Source: Brevibacillus brevis (lineage in GTDB: Bacteria; Bacillota; Bacilli; Brevibacillales; Brevibacillaceae). Taken from it: DNA of 64,000 nucleotides. Below are positions 1 through 9,751 of this stretch, one piece after another. The stretch lies in contig NZ_CP134050.1 in assembly GCF_031583145.1 (NCBI RefSeq), forward strand, positions 1,020,001 to 1,084,000, given 5' to 3'. Each line of letters starts with the position of its first letter. Within the stretch, counting starts at the first letter, position 1. The position numbers were made by a program, and so were the translations under genes. The notes under the pieces were generated by a model. It saw only the letters and a list, made by a program, of their open reading frames with translations, was not told where the DNA came from and ran no database searches.

Positions 1-1511
<1,511 letters not shown>

Positions 1512-1559
1512 CACAATCTTGGCAATCATGCAGATCCAGTTTTGAAGGTGCGAACGTAA

Positions 1560-1600
1560 AGCAAAAGGACCAGATGATACGATCATCTGGTCCTTTTGCT
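1560..1600 (+). terminator. Terminator of the rRNA operon
   Basis: A 19-bp perfect inverted repeat (AGCAAAAGGACCAGATGAT and its complement) around a 3-nt loop lies about 50 nt after the 23S 3' end. The right arm itself ends in TTTTGCT, giving a weak U-tract. It closes the operon where a 5S gene would normally be. Confidence 0.8.
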
Positions 1601-1691
1601 TATGCAAATATCGGGAGGAATACCCCTTATCCTCCTTTTTTGATTTCACCGACTTTTCACTGCTCCCTTGGGACATTTACTTCCGTTTGCA

Positions 1692-1720
1692 AATAAAAAA
1701 AACCTTGTCAAAACAAGGTT
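1692..1720 (-). terminator. Terminator of tRNA-Val
   Basis: Inverted repeat AACCTTGT-caaa-ACAAGGTT at 1701-1720, followed on the minus strand by a run of seven T. It sits 16 nt past the encoded CCA end of the tRNA. Confidence 0.85.
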
Positions 1721-1735
1721 CTCCGGGTGTTCTTA

Positions 1736-1811
1736 TGGTGATTCGGACTGGGTTCGAACCAGCGACCCCCGCCCTGTCAAGACGGTGCTCTCCCAGCTGA
1801 GCTACCGAATC
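1736..1811 (-). tRNA. tRNA-Val (anticodon GAC), CCA encoded
   Basis: On the minus strand the 76-nt sequence folds as a tRNA: 7-bp acceptor stem GATTCGG/CCGAATC, D-arm TAGCTCAGCTGGGAGAGCA, anticodon stem CCGTC/GGCGG with loop TTGACAG (anticodon GAC, valine), and T-arm with GGTTCGAACCC. The 3' CCA is encoded. It is transcribed towards the rRNA operon from its own promoter and ends at its own terminator. Confidence 0.95.
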
Positions 1812-1825
1812 ACGATTGTCTTTTT

Positions 1826-1854
1826 ACTATAACCCGAAACAGTGGACAAGTCAA
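1826..1854 (-). promoter_or_regulatory. Sigma-A promoter of tRNA-Val
   Basis: Reading on the minus strand, TTGACT and TATAGT are separated by exactly 17 nt, and the -10 ends about 15 nt before the mature tRNA 5' end. Confidence 0.7.
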
Positions 1855-2029
1855 TTGGTTTGTGCTAAAAACACAGAATTTGTTTAGAGTCACTGAAAAT
1901 AGAGACGTCGAAGGGGCAGGATGGCTACCTGCATGGTTTCTGCAGGCGAAGAAGGGATGGAAGCGTGCAAAAGCGAGAAAAGTAATCCTATCCGAAAGTC
2001 ACAACAGTGTTGAAGGAGAGGATGTAACT

Positions 2030-2326
2030 ATGCTGCTTATTCATGCCCATCTGCAAGTAAAGCCTGATCAGGAACAGCCATTCCTGGAAGCGGCCAAGGT
2101 ACTGGTCTCTGCGAGCCGCGCCGAGGCAGGCAATACAGGGTACACCCTGTTGAAAAGCACGGAGCAGGAGTATTCGTACACCATGGTGGAGGTGTGGAAA
2201 GATCAGGCTGCGATCGACGCGCACAATGCCAGCCCCCATTTCCAGGAGTTCGTCCGGCAAGCCGCTGCCTTCAGCGCAGCGCCGATGAAACTGGAGGTAT
2301 TTGCGGGAGAGCCCGTTGAGCTTTAG
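2030..2326 (+). CDS. Antibiotic biosynthesis monooxygenase (ABM) domain protein
   Basis: A 98-residue single-domain protein of the dimeric alpha+beta barrel (ABM) superfamily. The pattern is typical: an N-terminal strand (LLIHAHLQVKPD), central ASRAEAGNTGYTLLKS, then YTMVEVWKDQAAIDAHNAS and a C-terminal SPHFQEF helix with a final beta strand. Family members are small heme- or quinone-related monooxygenases or simply dimeric scaffolds, so the substrate cannot be read from sequence. The start at 2030 is chosen because AAGGAGAGGATGTAACT precedes it; the frame stays open further upstream but without a ribosome site. It stands alone. Confidence 0.8.
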   Translation: MLLIHAHLQVKPDQEQPFLEAAKVLVSASRAEAGNTGYTLLKSTEQEYSYTMVEVWKDQAAIDAHNASPHFQEFVRQAAAFSAAPMKLEVFAGEPVEL

Positions 2327-2431
2327 TCCCCAAACCCAGGCATTGATCATCGACAGAAAAGGAAACCATCCAAAGGAATCCGAAAAGCAGAACCAGATAG
2401 CCGGTCAAAAGGGATGAGCAGCAAAGTATCC

Positions 2432-2460
2432 TTGACAATCCCCTAGATTCAAGCGATAAT
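2432..2460 (+). promoter_or_regulatory. Sigma-A promoter of the hydrolase gene
   Basis: TTGACA at 2432, exactly 17 nt, then GATAAT at 2455. A start near 2467 would give a leader of about 33 nt before the hydrolase start codon. Confidence 0.75.
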
Positions 2461-2499
2461 ACCAATAACAAAGTAAACTACTCGGATTACTTAAAATAA

Positions 2500-3324
2500 A
2501 TGGATGTGAGTTCAATGGAACGGAATTTACAAATTCCAAGCGGAAACAGTACGTTGGCGGCCACGCTGCATACGCCAGAGCAGACGGGTAGCCTTCACAA
2601 CGAAGCATGTCCACTCCTCATCATCTGCCATGGTTTTATCGGCAGCCGAATCGGCGTCGACCGCTTGTTTGTCAAAGCCGCCAGAGATTTGACTGAAAGC
2701 GGCTTTGCCGTCTTGCGCTTCGACTACGGAGGATGCGGGGAAAGCGCCGGTGAATACGGCGAAGGCGGACTCGACGTCCTGTTGTCACAGACCCGCGATG
2801 TGATCGATTACGCCAGCGGACTGACGGGTATCGATCCAGCGCGGATCAGTCTCATCGGACACAGCCTTGGCGGGGCTGTCAGTATGCTCACCGCCAGTGC
2901 GGATGCACGCATCCAGTCGCTCGTTCTGTGGGCGGCGGTCGCCCGTCCCTATGATGACATCGTCCGCATCGTCGGCGAAGAGGAATACCAGGAAGCTCTG
3001 CTCACCGGAAAAACGGACCACCGGGGCTACTTGCTTTCGGACCGCTTTTTCCGATCCTTGAACAGTGCACTTCCTTTGCGCCAGGCCAAGCAATTTGAAG
3101 GAGACGTCCTCCTCCTGCATGGAAACAGAGACGACGTCATCTCCGTCGACTCCATGTTCCATTACGAACGCGAGCTTCGCTTGCGCAGGCGGGGACGCTG
3201 CGAGGCGGAAGTCATCGTCGGCGGCGACCACACCTTCTCGACGGCAGCGAGCTACCAGCGGCTGATCGGGAGCACCATTCACTGGCTCAAGGGTCAGTCA
3301 GCCAGGGAAGACGTAGCCGTATGA
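2500..3324 (+). CDS. Alpha/beta hydrolase (S9-like / serine esterase family)
   Basis: A 274-residue cytosolic alpha/beta-hydrolase. The nucleophile elbow is GHSLGG with Ser122, the oxyanion strand motif is ICHGFIGS near residue 43, and the likely acid and base are Asp211 or Asp212 (HGNRDD) and His244 (GGDHTF). The fold resembles small acylaminoacyl-peptidase/esterase-type hydrolases of Bacillota; the substrate is unknown. Start is ambiguous: ATG at 2500 has no clear ribosome site, and the in-frame ATG at 2515 has only a weak one (GGATGTGA). It faces the phosphatase gene and shares its terminator. Confidence 0.8.
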   Translation: MDVSSMERNLQIPSGNSTLAATLHTPEQTGSLHNEACPLLIICHGFIGSRIGVDRLFVKAARDLTESGFAVLRFDYGGCGESAGEYGEGGLDVLLSQTRDVIDYASGLTGIDPARISLIGHSLGGAVSMLTASADARIQSLVLWAAVARPYDDIVRIVGEEEYQEALLTGKTDHRGYLLSDRFFRSLNSALPLRQAKQFEGDVLLLHGNRDDVISVDSMFHYERELRLRRRGRCEAEVIVGGDHTFSTAASYQRLIGSTIHWLKGQSAREDVAV

Positions 3325-3341
3325 GAGTAAGCGGAAAAGCA

Positions 3342-3375
3342 AAAGGGATAGCCCGTCAAACGGCTATCCCTTTTT
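3342..3375. terminator. Shared terminator overlapping the phosphatase stop codon
   Basis: AAAGGGATAGCC and its complement GGCTATCCCTTT flank an 8-nt loop with T and A runs outside, so it can work in both directions between the convergent genes. The right arm includes the last codons and stop of the minus-strand phosphatase (3364). Confidence 0.85.
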
Positions 3376-3825
3376 GGTTTGGATGTGCCTGAGAAGTCCT
3401 CTGCAGCCGTCCTCCACGAGGTCGTAGACATAGCTGAAACGTCCGGTGTAGTAAGGGTCCTCCACATTCTGCTCGCTTGTAAGGGAGGCGAAGTCAAGCA
3501 GGCGGTGCACCTTTTTGCCGGGGGGAGCCATCCGCTCCAGGGCAGACAGGTTTTCTTCATCCATGCAGACAATGTAATCGTAATCGGCAAAATCGTCAGG
3601 GGTGATCTGACGGGCGCGCAAAGTGTCGTGGGCGATGCCCTTTTCGTTCAACACCTTTTGCGTTCCGGCATGTGGGCGTTCTCCCGCATGCCAGCCGCCG
3701 ATTCCCGCCGAATCGATGGCGATCTCGCCGGACAAGCCCTCCTCTGCGACCAGATGACGGAACACCGCCTCCGCCATCGGCGAACGGCAAATGTTTCCGA
3801 GACAAACAAACAGGACATGGGTCAT
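3364..3825 (-). CDS. Low molecular weight protein-tyrosine phosphatase
   Basis: A 153-residue LMW-PTP. The catalytic P-loop CLGNICRS (Cys8, Arg14) lies at the very N-terminus as in the family, and the general-acid loop DPYY is near residue 124. Such cytosolic enzymes dephosphorylate tyrosine or arginine residues (YwlE and YfkJ/YwqE-type roles in Bacillus); sequence alone does not say which. YwlE-type arginine specificity depends on a Thr in the P-loop; here that position is Ile (GNICR), which favours the tyrosine-type. The start at 3825 has AAGGAG 7 nt upstream. It is divergent from the histidine kinase gene. Confidence 0.9.
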   Translation of the reverse strand: MTHVLFVCLGNICRSPMAEAVFRHLVAEEGLSGEIAIDSAGIGGWHAGERPHAGTQKVLNEKGIAHDTLRARQITPDDFADYDYIVCMDEENLSALERMAPPGKKVHRLLDFASLTSEQNVEDPYYTGRFSYVYDLVEDGCRGLLRHIQTKKG

Positions 3826-3913
3826 GGGAATACTCCTTTTCCTTAGGCAAAATAAGCCGGTCTTGTATGATAGAATAACACAAGAGAGGGTAAGGAAGGG
3901 CGAGGAATGCACA

Positions 3914-5740
3914 TTGAAAGCGTACATCTACCGAATACGTCTGATCGCCTCCGTGGTGGCTGTGACCATCCTGCCGATTCTGATCACGGGAATGGTTCTT
4001 CTGAATGCCGCCGAGCAGGCATTACTGGAGGAAAAAAAGCAGAAGCTGCTCGCCATCACGCAGCAGCTCGATTTCGCCCTGTCCAAAAATTACGACGAGC
4101 TCATCGGCGAAATCGGGGCACAAAAGGCGACCCGCCAGCAAAAAATCGCATACTTAAACCGGCTGTTGCAACCGCTTACAGACCGTATAGCCGCCGAGCA
4201 TCCCGGCATCGGGGTCGGGTATTATGCGGCGGATCTGGATGCCATCGTGACGTACGGGCCAAGTACGGAGATGAAATGGCATGTGGGGGAATCGATTTCT
4301 CCCTCGCATCTCGGACGTCTCGTCATGGAAACGGGCAAGCCTCAGATTGCCATCGGGGAGCAGGTCAGGGGCAATATTATGAACGCGATGTACCCGCTTG
4401 AGCGGGACGGCCGGATGATTGGCTATACGTGGGCGAACGAATTGATGAGCAGCATCGATGTGCAGCTGGCAGGGATGCGCGGAAGCATTATCGCCATTTC
4501 CGGTATCGGCTGCCTGATAGCGGCGGCAGCCAGCGGCTTGATGGTGCACAGGCTGGAGGCCGTCCTGGAAGAGATCAAGGCCGGACTGAAAAGGCTTAGC
4601 TTCGATCTGTCGTTCCGCATGCGGCGGCTGGCCGGGGAACCAGGAGAAATCTCGGAGGCGATCAACAAAATGGCGGACGACCTCCAAGCCAGCCGGACCC
4701 ATACAGAGACGATCATGCAGAGCATGGACAGCGGTGTCATTGCGCTGGACGGAAACGGCATCATCACATCATGGAACGAGGCGGCGGCCAGGATCACGGG
4801 CCGGTGCGCAGACCAGGTGATGGGGAAAAGCTACACCGACGTGTTCGCCGAAAGTGAAGCGTTCGTGGAGCTGTTGGCACAGACGTTGGAACAGGGCAGT
4901 ACGATCCGGGATGCGGAGTGGGAATACGAGCATCCGGAGTGGGGGCACCGGTACGTGAAGGTGGCGACATCCACATGGGTCAGTCCGACCGAGCAAACGC
5001 TGGGCATGATCGTCGTTCTGGATGAACGCACGCAATGGAAGCAGATGGAGATGCGGCTGGCGCAGGCAGAGCGATTGGCAGTGATCGGGGAATGGGCGGC
5101 CAGCATTGCCCACGAGGTGAGGAACCCGCTCACCTCCATCAAGGCATTTGCCCAAATCATCGAGGAGGATTTGCCGAAGGAACACGTCAGCCGGGAGTAC
5201 ACGGGTATCATTGTGGAAGAAGTGGAGAGGCTGAATCGTTTTGCCGACGAGCTGCTGCTCTTTACCCGCCCGGATGAAGAAGCCAACGTCCCTACCCGCG
5301 TGGAGGATGTGCTTGGACAAACCGTGCTGTTGATTGAGCGGAGCGCTGCAAGCAAGGGCGTTCGGGTGGAAAAGCGGTTCGGGCAGGACGTGCCGCTGGT
5401 TCTGGCTTCTCCCGATTTATTGAAGCAGGTATTCCTGAATATTTTGATCAATGCGCTGCAAGCGATGCCGGGCGGGGGAGTCGTACAGATCCTGACGGAA
5501 AAGGCGGGCGGGCAGGCCTGCATTCATGTCACCAACGAAGGCCAGCCCATCGCCGAAGAGCACTTGCTTTCGGTATTCGAGCCGTTCTATACGACCAAGC
5601 CGTCCGGAACCGGCTTGGGGCTGGCGATCTCCCAACGAATCGTCCACGCGTATGGCGGGCATATCACGGCGCAAAACGTCCCGGGCGGTGTACGCTTCAC
5701 GGTCATGCTGCCCGGCAGCGGAGAGGAGGCAGAAGGATGA
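3914..5740 (+). CDS. Membrane sensor histidine kinase with PAS domain (AtoS/ZraS-like)
   Basis: About 608 residues if started at the TTG at 3914 (GAAGGGCGAGG upstream); the frame extends further up but overlaps the divergent phosphatase. Order: TM helix (residues ~9-29), extracytoplasmic sensor (~30-185), second TM (~188-210), linker, PAS (~270-385; LDGNGIITSWNEAAARITG), HisKA with phospho-acceptor His400 in AHEVRNPLTSIKAF, and HATPase_c with TGLGLAISQRIV. Its stop overlaps the start of the response regulator (ATGA), so the two are translationally coupled. The pair precedes a short-chain fatty acid transporter, the same logic as AtoS-AtoC-atoE; the ligand is inferred, not shown. Confidence 0.88.
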   Translation: MKAYIYRIRLIASVVAVTILPILITGMVLLNAAEQALLEEKKQKLLAITQQLDFALSKNYDELIGEIGAQKATRQQKIAYLNRLLQPLTDRIAAEHPGIGVGYYAADLDAIVTYGPSTEMKWHVGESISPSHLGRLVMETGKPQIAIGEQVRGNIMNAMYPLERDGRMIGYTWANELMSSIDVQLAGMRGSIIAISGIGCLIAAAASGLMVHRLEAVLEEIKAGLKRLSFDLSFRMRRLAGEPGEISEAINKMADDLQASRTHTETIMQSMDSGVIALDGNGIITSWNEAAARITGRCADQVMGKSYTDVFAESEAFVELLAQTLEQGSTIRDAEWEYEHPEWGHRYVKVATSTWVSPTEQTLGMIVVLDERTQWKQMEMRLAQAERLAVIGEWAASIAHEVRNPLTSIKAFAQIIEEDLPKEHVSREYTGIIVEEVERLNRFADELLLFTRPDEEANVPTRVEDVLGQTVLLIERSAASKGVRVEKRFGQDVPLVLASPDLLKQVFLNILINALQAMPGGGVVQILTEKAGGQACIHVTNEGQPIAEEHLLSVFEPFYTTKPSGTGLGLAISQRIVHAYGGHITAQNVPGGVRFTVMLPGSGEEAEG

Positions 5741-7131
5741 AACGAAAAATATTGCTGGTCGATGATGAAGCTAATGTGAGAAAAGCGTTGTCCACGAGCC
5801 TGCAAAAGGCGGGGTACGATACAAAGGAGGCGGCGAGCGGTGCGGAAGCGCTGGAGCGGCTGGACGAATACCAGCCGGAAGTCATGCTCTTGGATCTGCG
5901 CATGCCAAAGCTGGATGGCATGGAGACGCTGCGCCGCTTGAAGCAAAGGAGAGGACATATGCCGAACGTCGTCATGATGACCGCGTACGGTTCCGCCAAT
6001 GACGTCATGGAGGCGATGCGGCTGGGGGCATTCGACTACGTGCAAAAGCCCTTCGACCTCGCGCAGGTGAAGCAGGTCGTGGCCAAAGCGCTGAAGCAGC
6101 CGGAAGCCGAGGACGATGCGGGAAGCATGCGCCCGTCACCGGAAGAGCGCGCAGACGTACCAGGGCTTCTGATCGGTTTGAGCCCTGCGATGCAGGAGGT
6201 GTACAAGCTAGTCGGAAAGGTGAGCATGTCCCGGGCGACCGTCTTGATTCAGGGGGAAAGCGGCACGGGCAAGGAGCTGATCGCAAAGGCGATTCACGCG
6301 AACAGCCCGCGGGCGGACAAGCCGCTGATCTCGGTCAACTGCGGAGCCATCCCGGAAAAACTGCTGGAGAGCGAGCTGTTCGGCTACGAACGGGGGGCGT
6401 TTACAGGAGCGGTCGGAAGAAAACAGGGGCTGTTTGAGGTTGCGGACGGAGGCACGCTCTTCCTGGACGAAGTGGGAGAGCTCACGCTGCCTCTGCAGGT
6501 AAAGCTGCTGCGAGTCCTGCAGGAAAGAACGCTGGTCCGACTGGGAGGAGTAGAGTCCATTCCTGTGGATGTCCGGATCATCGCCGCCACCAACCGCGAT
6601 CTGCGGGAGAGAATGCAGAAGGAGCTGTTCCGCGAAGATTTGTACTACCGATTGAATGTCGTCCCGATCAAGATGCCGCCGCTGCGGGAGCGGAAGGAGG
6701 ACATTCCCTTGTTGATTCGCCACTTCCTGGCCAAGTTCAGCCGCGAGACAGGCAAGGAGGGCTGCTATTTGTCGCCGGCTGCCGTGGAATTGCTGCATGC
6801 GTATGACTGGCCGGGAAACGTGCGGCAGCTGGAGAATACGATCGAGCGGGCCGTCGTCCTTGCGAGCGGTCCTGCTATCCTCCCCGAGCATGTTCAGGTG
6901 CATATGGAGGAGAGCAGCCAGACGATCGAGTCTCCGTCCGAGAAACAAGGGATCCGCTACGACGACCGGCCTATGAAAGACATCATTCAGGAAGTGGAGA
7001 AGGAAGCAATCACGCGCGCCCTTCATCGGGAAAAGGGAAACAGGCTGCGGACCGCCAAGCGGCTCGGGATATCCCGCAGTGCGCTGCTGTACAAAATGGA
7101 GATGTACGGAATCGACGTCTCCGAAGAATGA
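5737..7131 (+). CDS. NtrC/AtoC-family sigma-54 response regulator
   Basis: 464 residues with receiver domain (phospho-acceptor Asp53 in LLDLRMPK), AAA+ sigma-54 interaction domain with Walker A GESGTGKE, the sigma-54 contact motif GAFTGA, Walker B FLDEVGE, and a C-terminal Fis-type HTH ([18 protein letters not shown]). All motifs needed for activation of sigma-54 RNA polymerase are intact. It overlaps the kinase gene by 4 nt. A sigma-54-like promoter lies about 115 nt downstream, in front of the fatty-acid transporter, so that gene is the likely target. Confidence 0.92.
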   Translation: MKRKILLVDDEANVRKALSTSLQKAGYDTKEAASGAEALERLDEYQPEVMLLDLRMPKLDGMETLRRLKQRRGHMPNVVMMTAYGSANDVMEAMRLGAFDYVQKPFDLAQVKQVVAKALKQPEAEDDAGSMRPSPEERADVPGLLIGLSPAMQEVYKLVGKVSMSRATVLIQGESGTGKELIAKAIHANSPRADKPLISVNCGAIPEKLLESELFGYERGAFTGAVGRKQGLFEVADGGTLFLDEVGELTLPLQVKLLRVLQERTLVRLGGVESIPVDVRIIAATNRDLRERMQKELFREDLYYRLNVVPIKMPPLRERKEDIPLLIRHFLAKFSRETGKEGCYLSPAAVELLHAYDWPGNVRQLENTIERAVVLASGPAILPEHVQVHMEESSQTIESPSEKQGIRYDDRPMKDIIQEVEKEAITRALHREKGNRLRTAKRLGISRSALLYKMEMYGIDVSEE

Positions 7132-7146
7132 GGGAAGAGGAAACGA

Positions 7147-7193
7147 AGTGTGCAAAAAGTAAGCAGAACGGTTTACTTTTTGCACACTTTTTA
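7147..7193 (+). terminator. Terminator after the response regulator (or activator site)
   Basis: A perfect 16-bp inverted repeat AGTGTGCAAAAAGTAA (7147-7162) and its complement (7173-7188) with a 10-nt loop, followed by a short T run. It fits a terminator. It also lies about 70-100 nt upstream of the sigma-54-like promoter, where an NtrC-family dimer could bind, so a dual role is possible. Confidence 0.65.
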
Positions 7194-7247
7194 TGCTTGG
7201 GGCTCCCACCTGTGGTCGAAACATGCTGATTTTTGGCAAATCATCGG

Positions 7248-7264
7248 TTGGTATGATTCTTGTA
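7248..7264 (+). promoter_or_regulatory. Candidate sigma-54 (-24/-12) promoter of the fatty-acid transporter
   Basis: TTGGTATGATTCTTGTA matches the TGGCAC-N5-TTGCA pattern with the invariant GG and the TTG of the -12 element at correct spacing; C-to-T changes occur at three positions. It lies 40 nt before the transporter start and just after a sigma-54 activator gene. Confidence 0.6.
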
Positions 7265-7303
7265 AGAGAAGGAGGAAGACACAGAAAAGCAAGGAGGACA
7301 TTC

Positions 7304-8632
7304 ATGAAAGCGTTGTCACGTTTCTTTTCGACATTGGTGCAAAAGTTTTTGCCCGATCCATTTGTATTTGCCCTTATTCTCACGATCATCCTGTTCGCCT
7401 CCGGCCTGATTTTTACGGATCACGGTCCGCTCCAGATGGTGCAGTTCTGGGGCAACGGCTTCTGGAATCTGCTCGCCTTTGCCATGCAGATGAGTCTGGT
7501 GCTGGTCACAGGACATGCGCTGGCCAGCTCTCCGCTCGTCAGCCGCAGCCTGACCCGTATGGCGGGAGTGGCCAAGACGCCGACGCAAGGCGTCATTCTG
7601 GTCACGCTCGGCTCGGCCATCGCCTGTCTGCTTAACTGGGGCTTCGGGCTGATCGTCGGAGCGCTGTTTGCCAAAGAAGTGGCGAAGCGCGTGCCTGGAT
7701 CGGACTATCGCTTCCTGATCGCCTGTGCGTACATCGGGTTCTTGACATGGCACGGCGGGCTCTCGGGTTCTGTTCCGCTGACGGCGGCGACTCCTGGCAA
7801 CCCGATGGAAAAAACAGCGGGTCTGATCCCACTGACGGATACGATTTTCACGGGCTACAACCTGTTCATTACCATCGCCCTGCTCGTCGCGTTGCCGATC
7901 ATGACGCGCCTGATGATGCCGACCGGCAAAGAAGTGGTGGAGATCGACCCGCAGCTGCTGGCGAAGGAAGAAGTAGCTGCCGCGACAGAGGTGGCCGCTC
8001 CTGGCGAAAAAACATTCGCAACCGTGATGGAAAACAGCCGCATCCTGACCTTCATCATTGGAGCGCTGGGCCTCGCTTATCTGGTTTATTACTTCGCAAA
8101 CAAAGGGTTCAAAGTGGACATCAACACGGTCAACCTGCTCTTTTTCATCTTGGGATTGCTGCTGCACGGCACACCGCTCTCGTATATGAAAGCCGTGGGA
8201 AATGCGGCGAAAGGGACAGCCGGGATTCTCATCCAGTTTCCGTTTTATGCAGGGATCCAGGGGATGATGGAGCAGTCGGGATTGGGCGGCTTGATGACAA
8301 ATGCCTTCATCTCCATTTCCACACCGGAGACGTTCCCTCTCCTCGCGTTCCTCAGCTCCGGATTTGTGAACTTCTTCGTGCCGTCCGGCGGCGGACACTG
8401 GGTCGTCCAAGGGCCGTTCATCATGCCGGCAGCCCAGCAGCTCGGGGTGGACGGAGGCATCGCGGCGATGGCGATCGCTTACGGAGAAGCGTGGATGAAC
8501 ATGGCGCAGCCTTTCTGGGCCTTGCCTGCCCTCGCGATTGCGGGTCTCGGCGTGCGCGACATCATGGGGTACTGCGTCACCACCTTGCTGGTTTCCGGCG
8601 TGATCTTCGCCGTCGGATTGTCCTTTTTCTAG
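7304..8632 (+). CDS. atoE: Short-chain fatty acid transporter, AtoE family
   Basis: 442 residues, polytopic membrane protein of the AtoE/SCFA transporter family: N-terminal FVFALILTIILF helix, the conserved NWGFGLIVGALFAKE segment, HGGLSGSVPLT, and the C-terminal FFVPSGGGHWVVQGPF and YGEAWMNMAQPFWALPAL motifs. Family members import short-chain fatty acids such as acetoacetate or butyrate. The start at 7304 is set by AAGGAGG 6 nt upstream; more upstream in-frame codons lie within the promoter region. It follows a kinase/sigma-54 regulator pair and a sigma-54-like promoter. No atoDAB-type CoA transferase or thiolase genes follow, so only uptake is encoded here. Confidence 0.9.
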   Translation: MKALSRFFSTLVQKFLPDPFVFALILTIILFASGLIFTDHGPLQMVQFWGNGFWNLLAFAMQMSLVLVTGHALASSPLVSRSLTRMAGVAKTPTQGVILVTLGSAIACLLNWGFGLIVGALFAKEVAKRVPGSDYRFLIACAYIGFLTWHGGLSGSVPLTAATPGNPMEKTAGLIPLTDTIFTGYNLFITIALLVALPIMTRLMMPTGKEVVEIDPQLLAKEEVAAATEVAAPGEKTFATVMENSRILTFIIGALGLAYLVYYFANKGFKVDINTVNLLFFILGLLLHGTPLSYMKAVGNAAKGTAGILIQFPFYAGIQGMMEQSGLGGLMTNAFISISTPETFPLLAFLSSGFVNFFVPSGGGHWVVQGPFIMPAAQQLGVDGGIAAMAIAYGEAWMNMAQPFWALPALAIAGLGVRDIMGYCVTTLLVSGVIFAVGLSFF

Positions 8633-8733
8633 GAGGACGCCTGCCGCCCAGCACGATCCATTGCGGAATTGACCCAAGTGTGATACAGTAAGTGGAACAC
8701 AAAAACGTATCGACCCAACTTTATATGCAGAGT

Positions 8734-8830
8734 TTTCTAGGGTTCCGCGGATGGCAAATCGTCCGGTCTGGTCCGAGAGAAAACCCACGGCGCAGCCGTG
8801 TACACGGAGGGACAAAAGCCCGGGAGAATA
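8734..8830 (+). ncRNA. Guanidine-I riboswitch (ykkC class)
   Basis: The leader carries the signature conserved blocks of the guanidine-I aptamer: CTAGGGTTCCG (8738-8748), GGTCTGGTCCGAGAGAAAAC (8765-8784) and ACGGAGGGACAAAAGCCCGG (8804-8823). The aptamer binds guanidinium. It lies upstream of a paired SMR transporter gene set, the classic target of this class. Boundaries are approximate. Confidence 0.93.
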
Positions 8831-8860
8831 TCGCACAGGTATTCGACCGCGGCTTTTTTT
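8814..8860 (+). terminator. Riboswitch-controlled intrinsic terminator
   Basis: AAAGCC...GGCTTTTTTT: a hairpin whose 5' arm is shared with the 3' end of the aptamer (AAAAGCCCGGG) and whose 3' arm CGCGGC runs into seven T. Ligand-stabilised aptamer folding would free the downstream SMR genes for transcription. Confidence 0.75.
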
Positions 8861-8941
8861 GCGTGAGAAAAACATCGCCGCAGCCCCCGGTGCAAAGAAG
8901 ATGGGAAAGATACGAAGGAGAAGAGAGGAGAGTATGTCGCC

Positions 8942-9292
8942 ATGGGAAAGAACTGGCTTCTTGTCGTGATCGCTGCCGTGTTTGAAGTCGTATGGGTGGC
9001 AGGGCTGAAGCATGCCGACAGCGTGCTGACGTGGGCCATTACTGCCGTCGCCATCCTGATCAGTTTTGGGGTGTTGATCTACTCCGGGAAGAGGCTGCCC
9101 ACAAGTACCGTATATGCGGTGTTTGTCGGGCTCGGGACGGCAGGGACTGTCATCTGTGAAATGGTGCTGTTTGGCGAGCCGTTCAGCTGGGCCAAGGTCG
9201 TCTTGATCGCTGTGCTGCTGGCGGGCATCATCGGTCTCAAGCTGGTGACGCACGAGCATGAAGATCCGCGGAAGGAAGGGGAAGCCGCATGA
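8942..9292 (+). CDS. ykkC: SMR-family guanidinium exporter subunit (YkkC-like)
   Basis: 116 residues, four predicted TM helices, small multidrug resistance family. The essential membrane glutamate is Glu15 in [17 protein letters not shown] charged C-terminal tail ([13 protein letters not shown]) follows TM4. Paired SMR proteins act as heterodimers; those behind guanidine riboswitches (Gdx type, YkkCD) exchange guanidinium for protons. The ATG at 8942 follows GAGGAG at about 11 nt. It overlaps the second subunit by 4 nt (ATGA). Confidence 0.9.
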   Translation: MGKNWLLVVIAAVFEVVWVAGLKHADSVLTWAITAVAILISFGVLIYSGKRLPTSTVYAVFVGLGTAGTVICEMVLFGEPFSWAKVVLIAVLLAGIIGLKLVTHEHEDPRKEGEAA

Positions 9293-9603
9293 CATGGATC
9301 GCTTTGATACTTGCGGGATGCTTTGAAGTCGTAGGCGTCATGGGAATTACACAGGTCAACCAAAAGCCGTCGCTGCGCTCCTATCTGGTGTTGATTGGCG
9401 GTTTTGCCCTCAGCTTTATTCTGCTTTCCGTCGCGATGAAAGATATCGCGATGGGGACGGCATACGCGGTCTGGACCGGGATCGGCACGGTCGGCAGCGC
9501 GCTGGTGGGCATGCTGGTGTACGGCGAGCCGAGAGACAAGCTGCGTATTTTCTGCATCGCGCTTGTCATCGTCTCGGTAGCCGGGCTTAAGCTGATTGCA
9601 TAA
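9289..9603 (+). CDS. ykkD: SMR-family guanidinium exporter subunit (YkkD-like)
   Basis: 104 residues, four TM helices with conserved Glu13 in [16 protein letters not shown] and the SMR loop [20 protein letters not shown]. It is translated from an ATGA overlap with the first subunit, as expected for obligate heterodimer partners. A terminator follows at once. The guanidine riboswitch upstream makes guanidinium the likely substrate of the pair. Confidence 0.9.
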   Translation: MTWIALILAGCFEVVGVMGITQVNQKPSLRSYLVLIGGFALSFILLSVAMKDIAMGTAYAVWTGIGTVGSALVGMLVYGEPRDKLRIFCIALVIVSVAGLKLIA

Positions 9604-9616
9604 GGTGAGGATCGAA

Positions 9617-9658
9617 GGGGACAGGCGTGGCAGACGGCCTGTCTCCTTTCAATTTTTT
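9617..9658 (+). terminator. Terminator of the SMR operon
   Basis: GGGGACAGGC and GCCTGTCTCC pair across a 10-nt loop, followed by TTTCAATTTTTT. Confidence 0.8.
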
Positions 9659-9751
9659 ACCGTTTATGTAAAAAGGACCATCCGCAAGCGCAGAGGGAAT
9701 AGTATAATAAAACGTGCATAACCTTACAAGTCGAGGAGGATACATACCGGG

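Noticed and set aside
7234-7250. TTGGCAAATCATCGGTT as the sigma-54 promoter of atoE
   Set aside because: The -24 part is good but the -12 element is not TTGC at the right spacing; the site 14 nt downstream fits better.
7316-9295. 659-codon antisense frame across atoE and the SMR genes
   Set aside because: It crosses a riboswitch and three real genes, is His/Gln/Arg-rich without domains, and is a shadow of high GC third positions.
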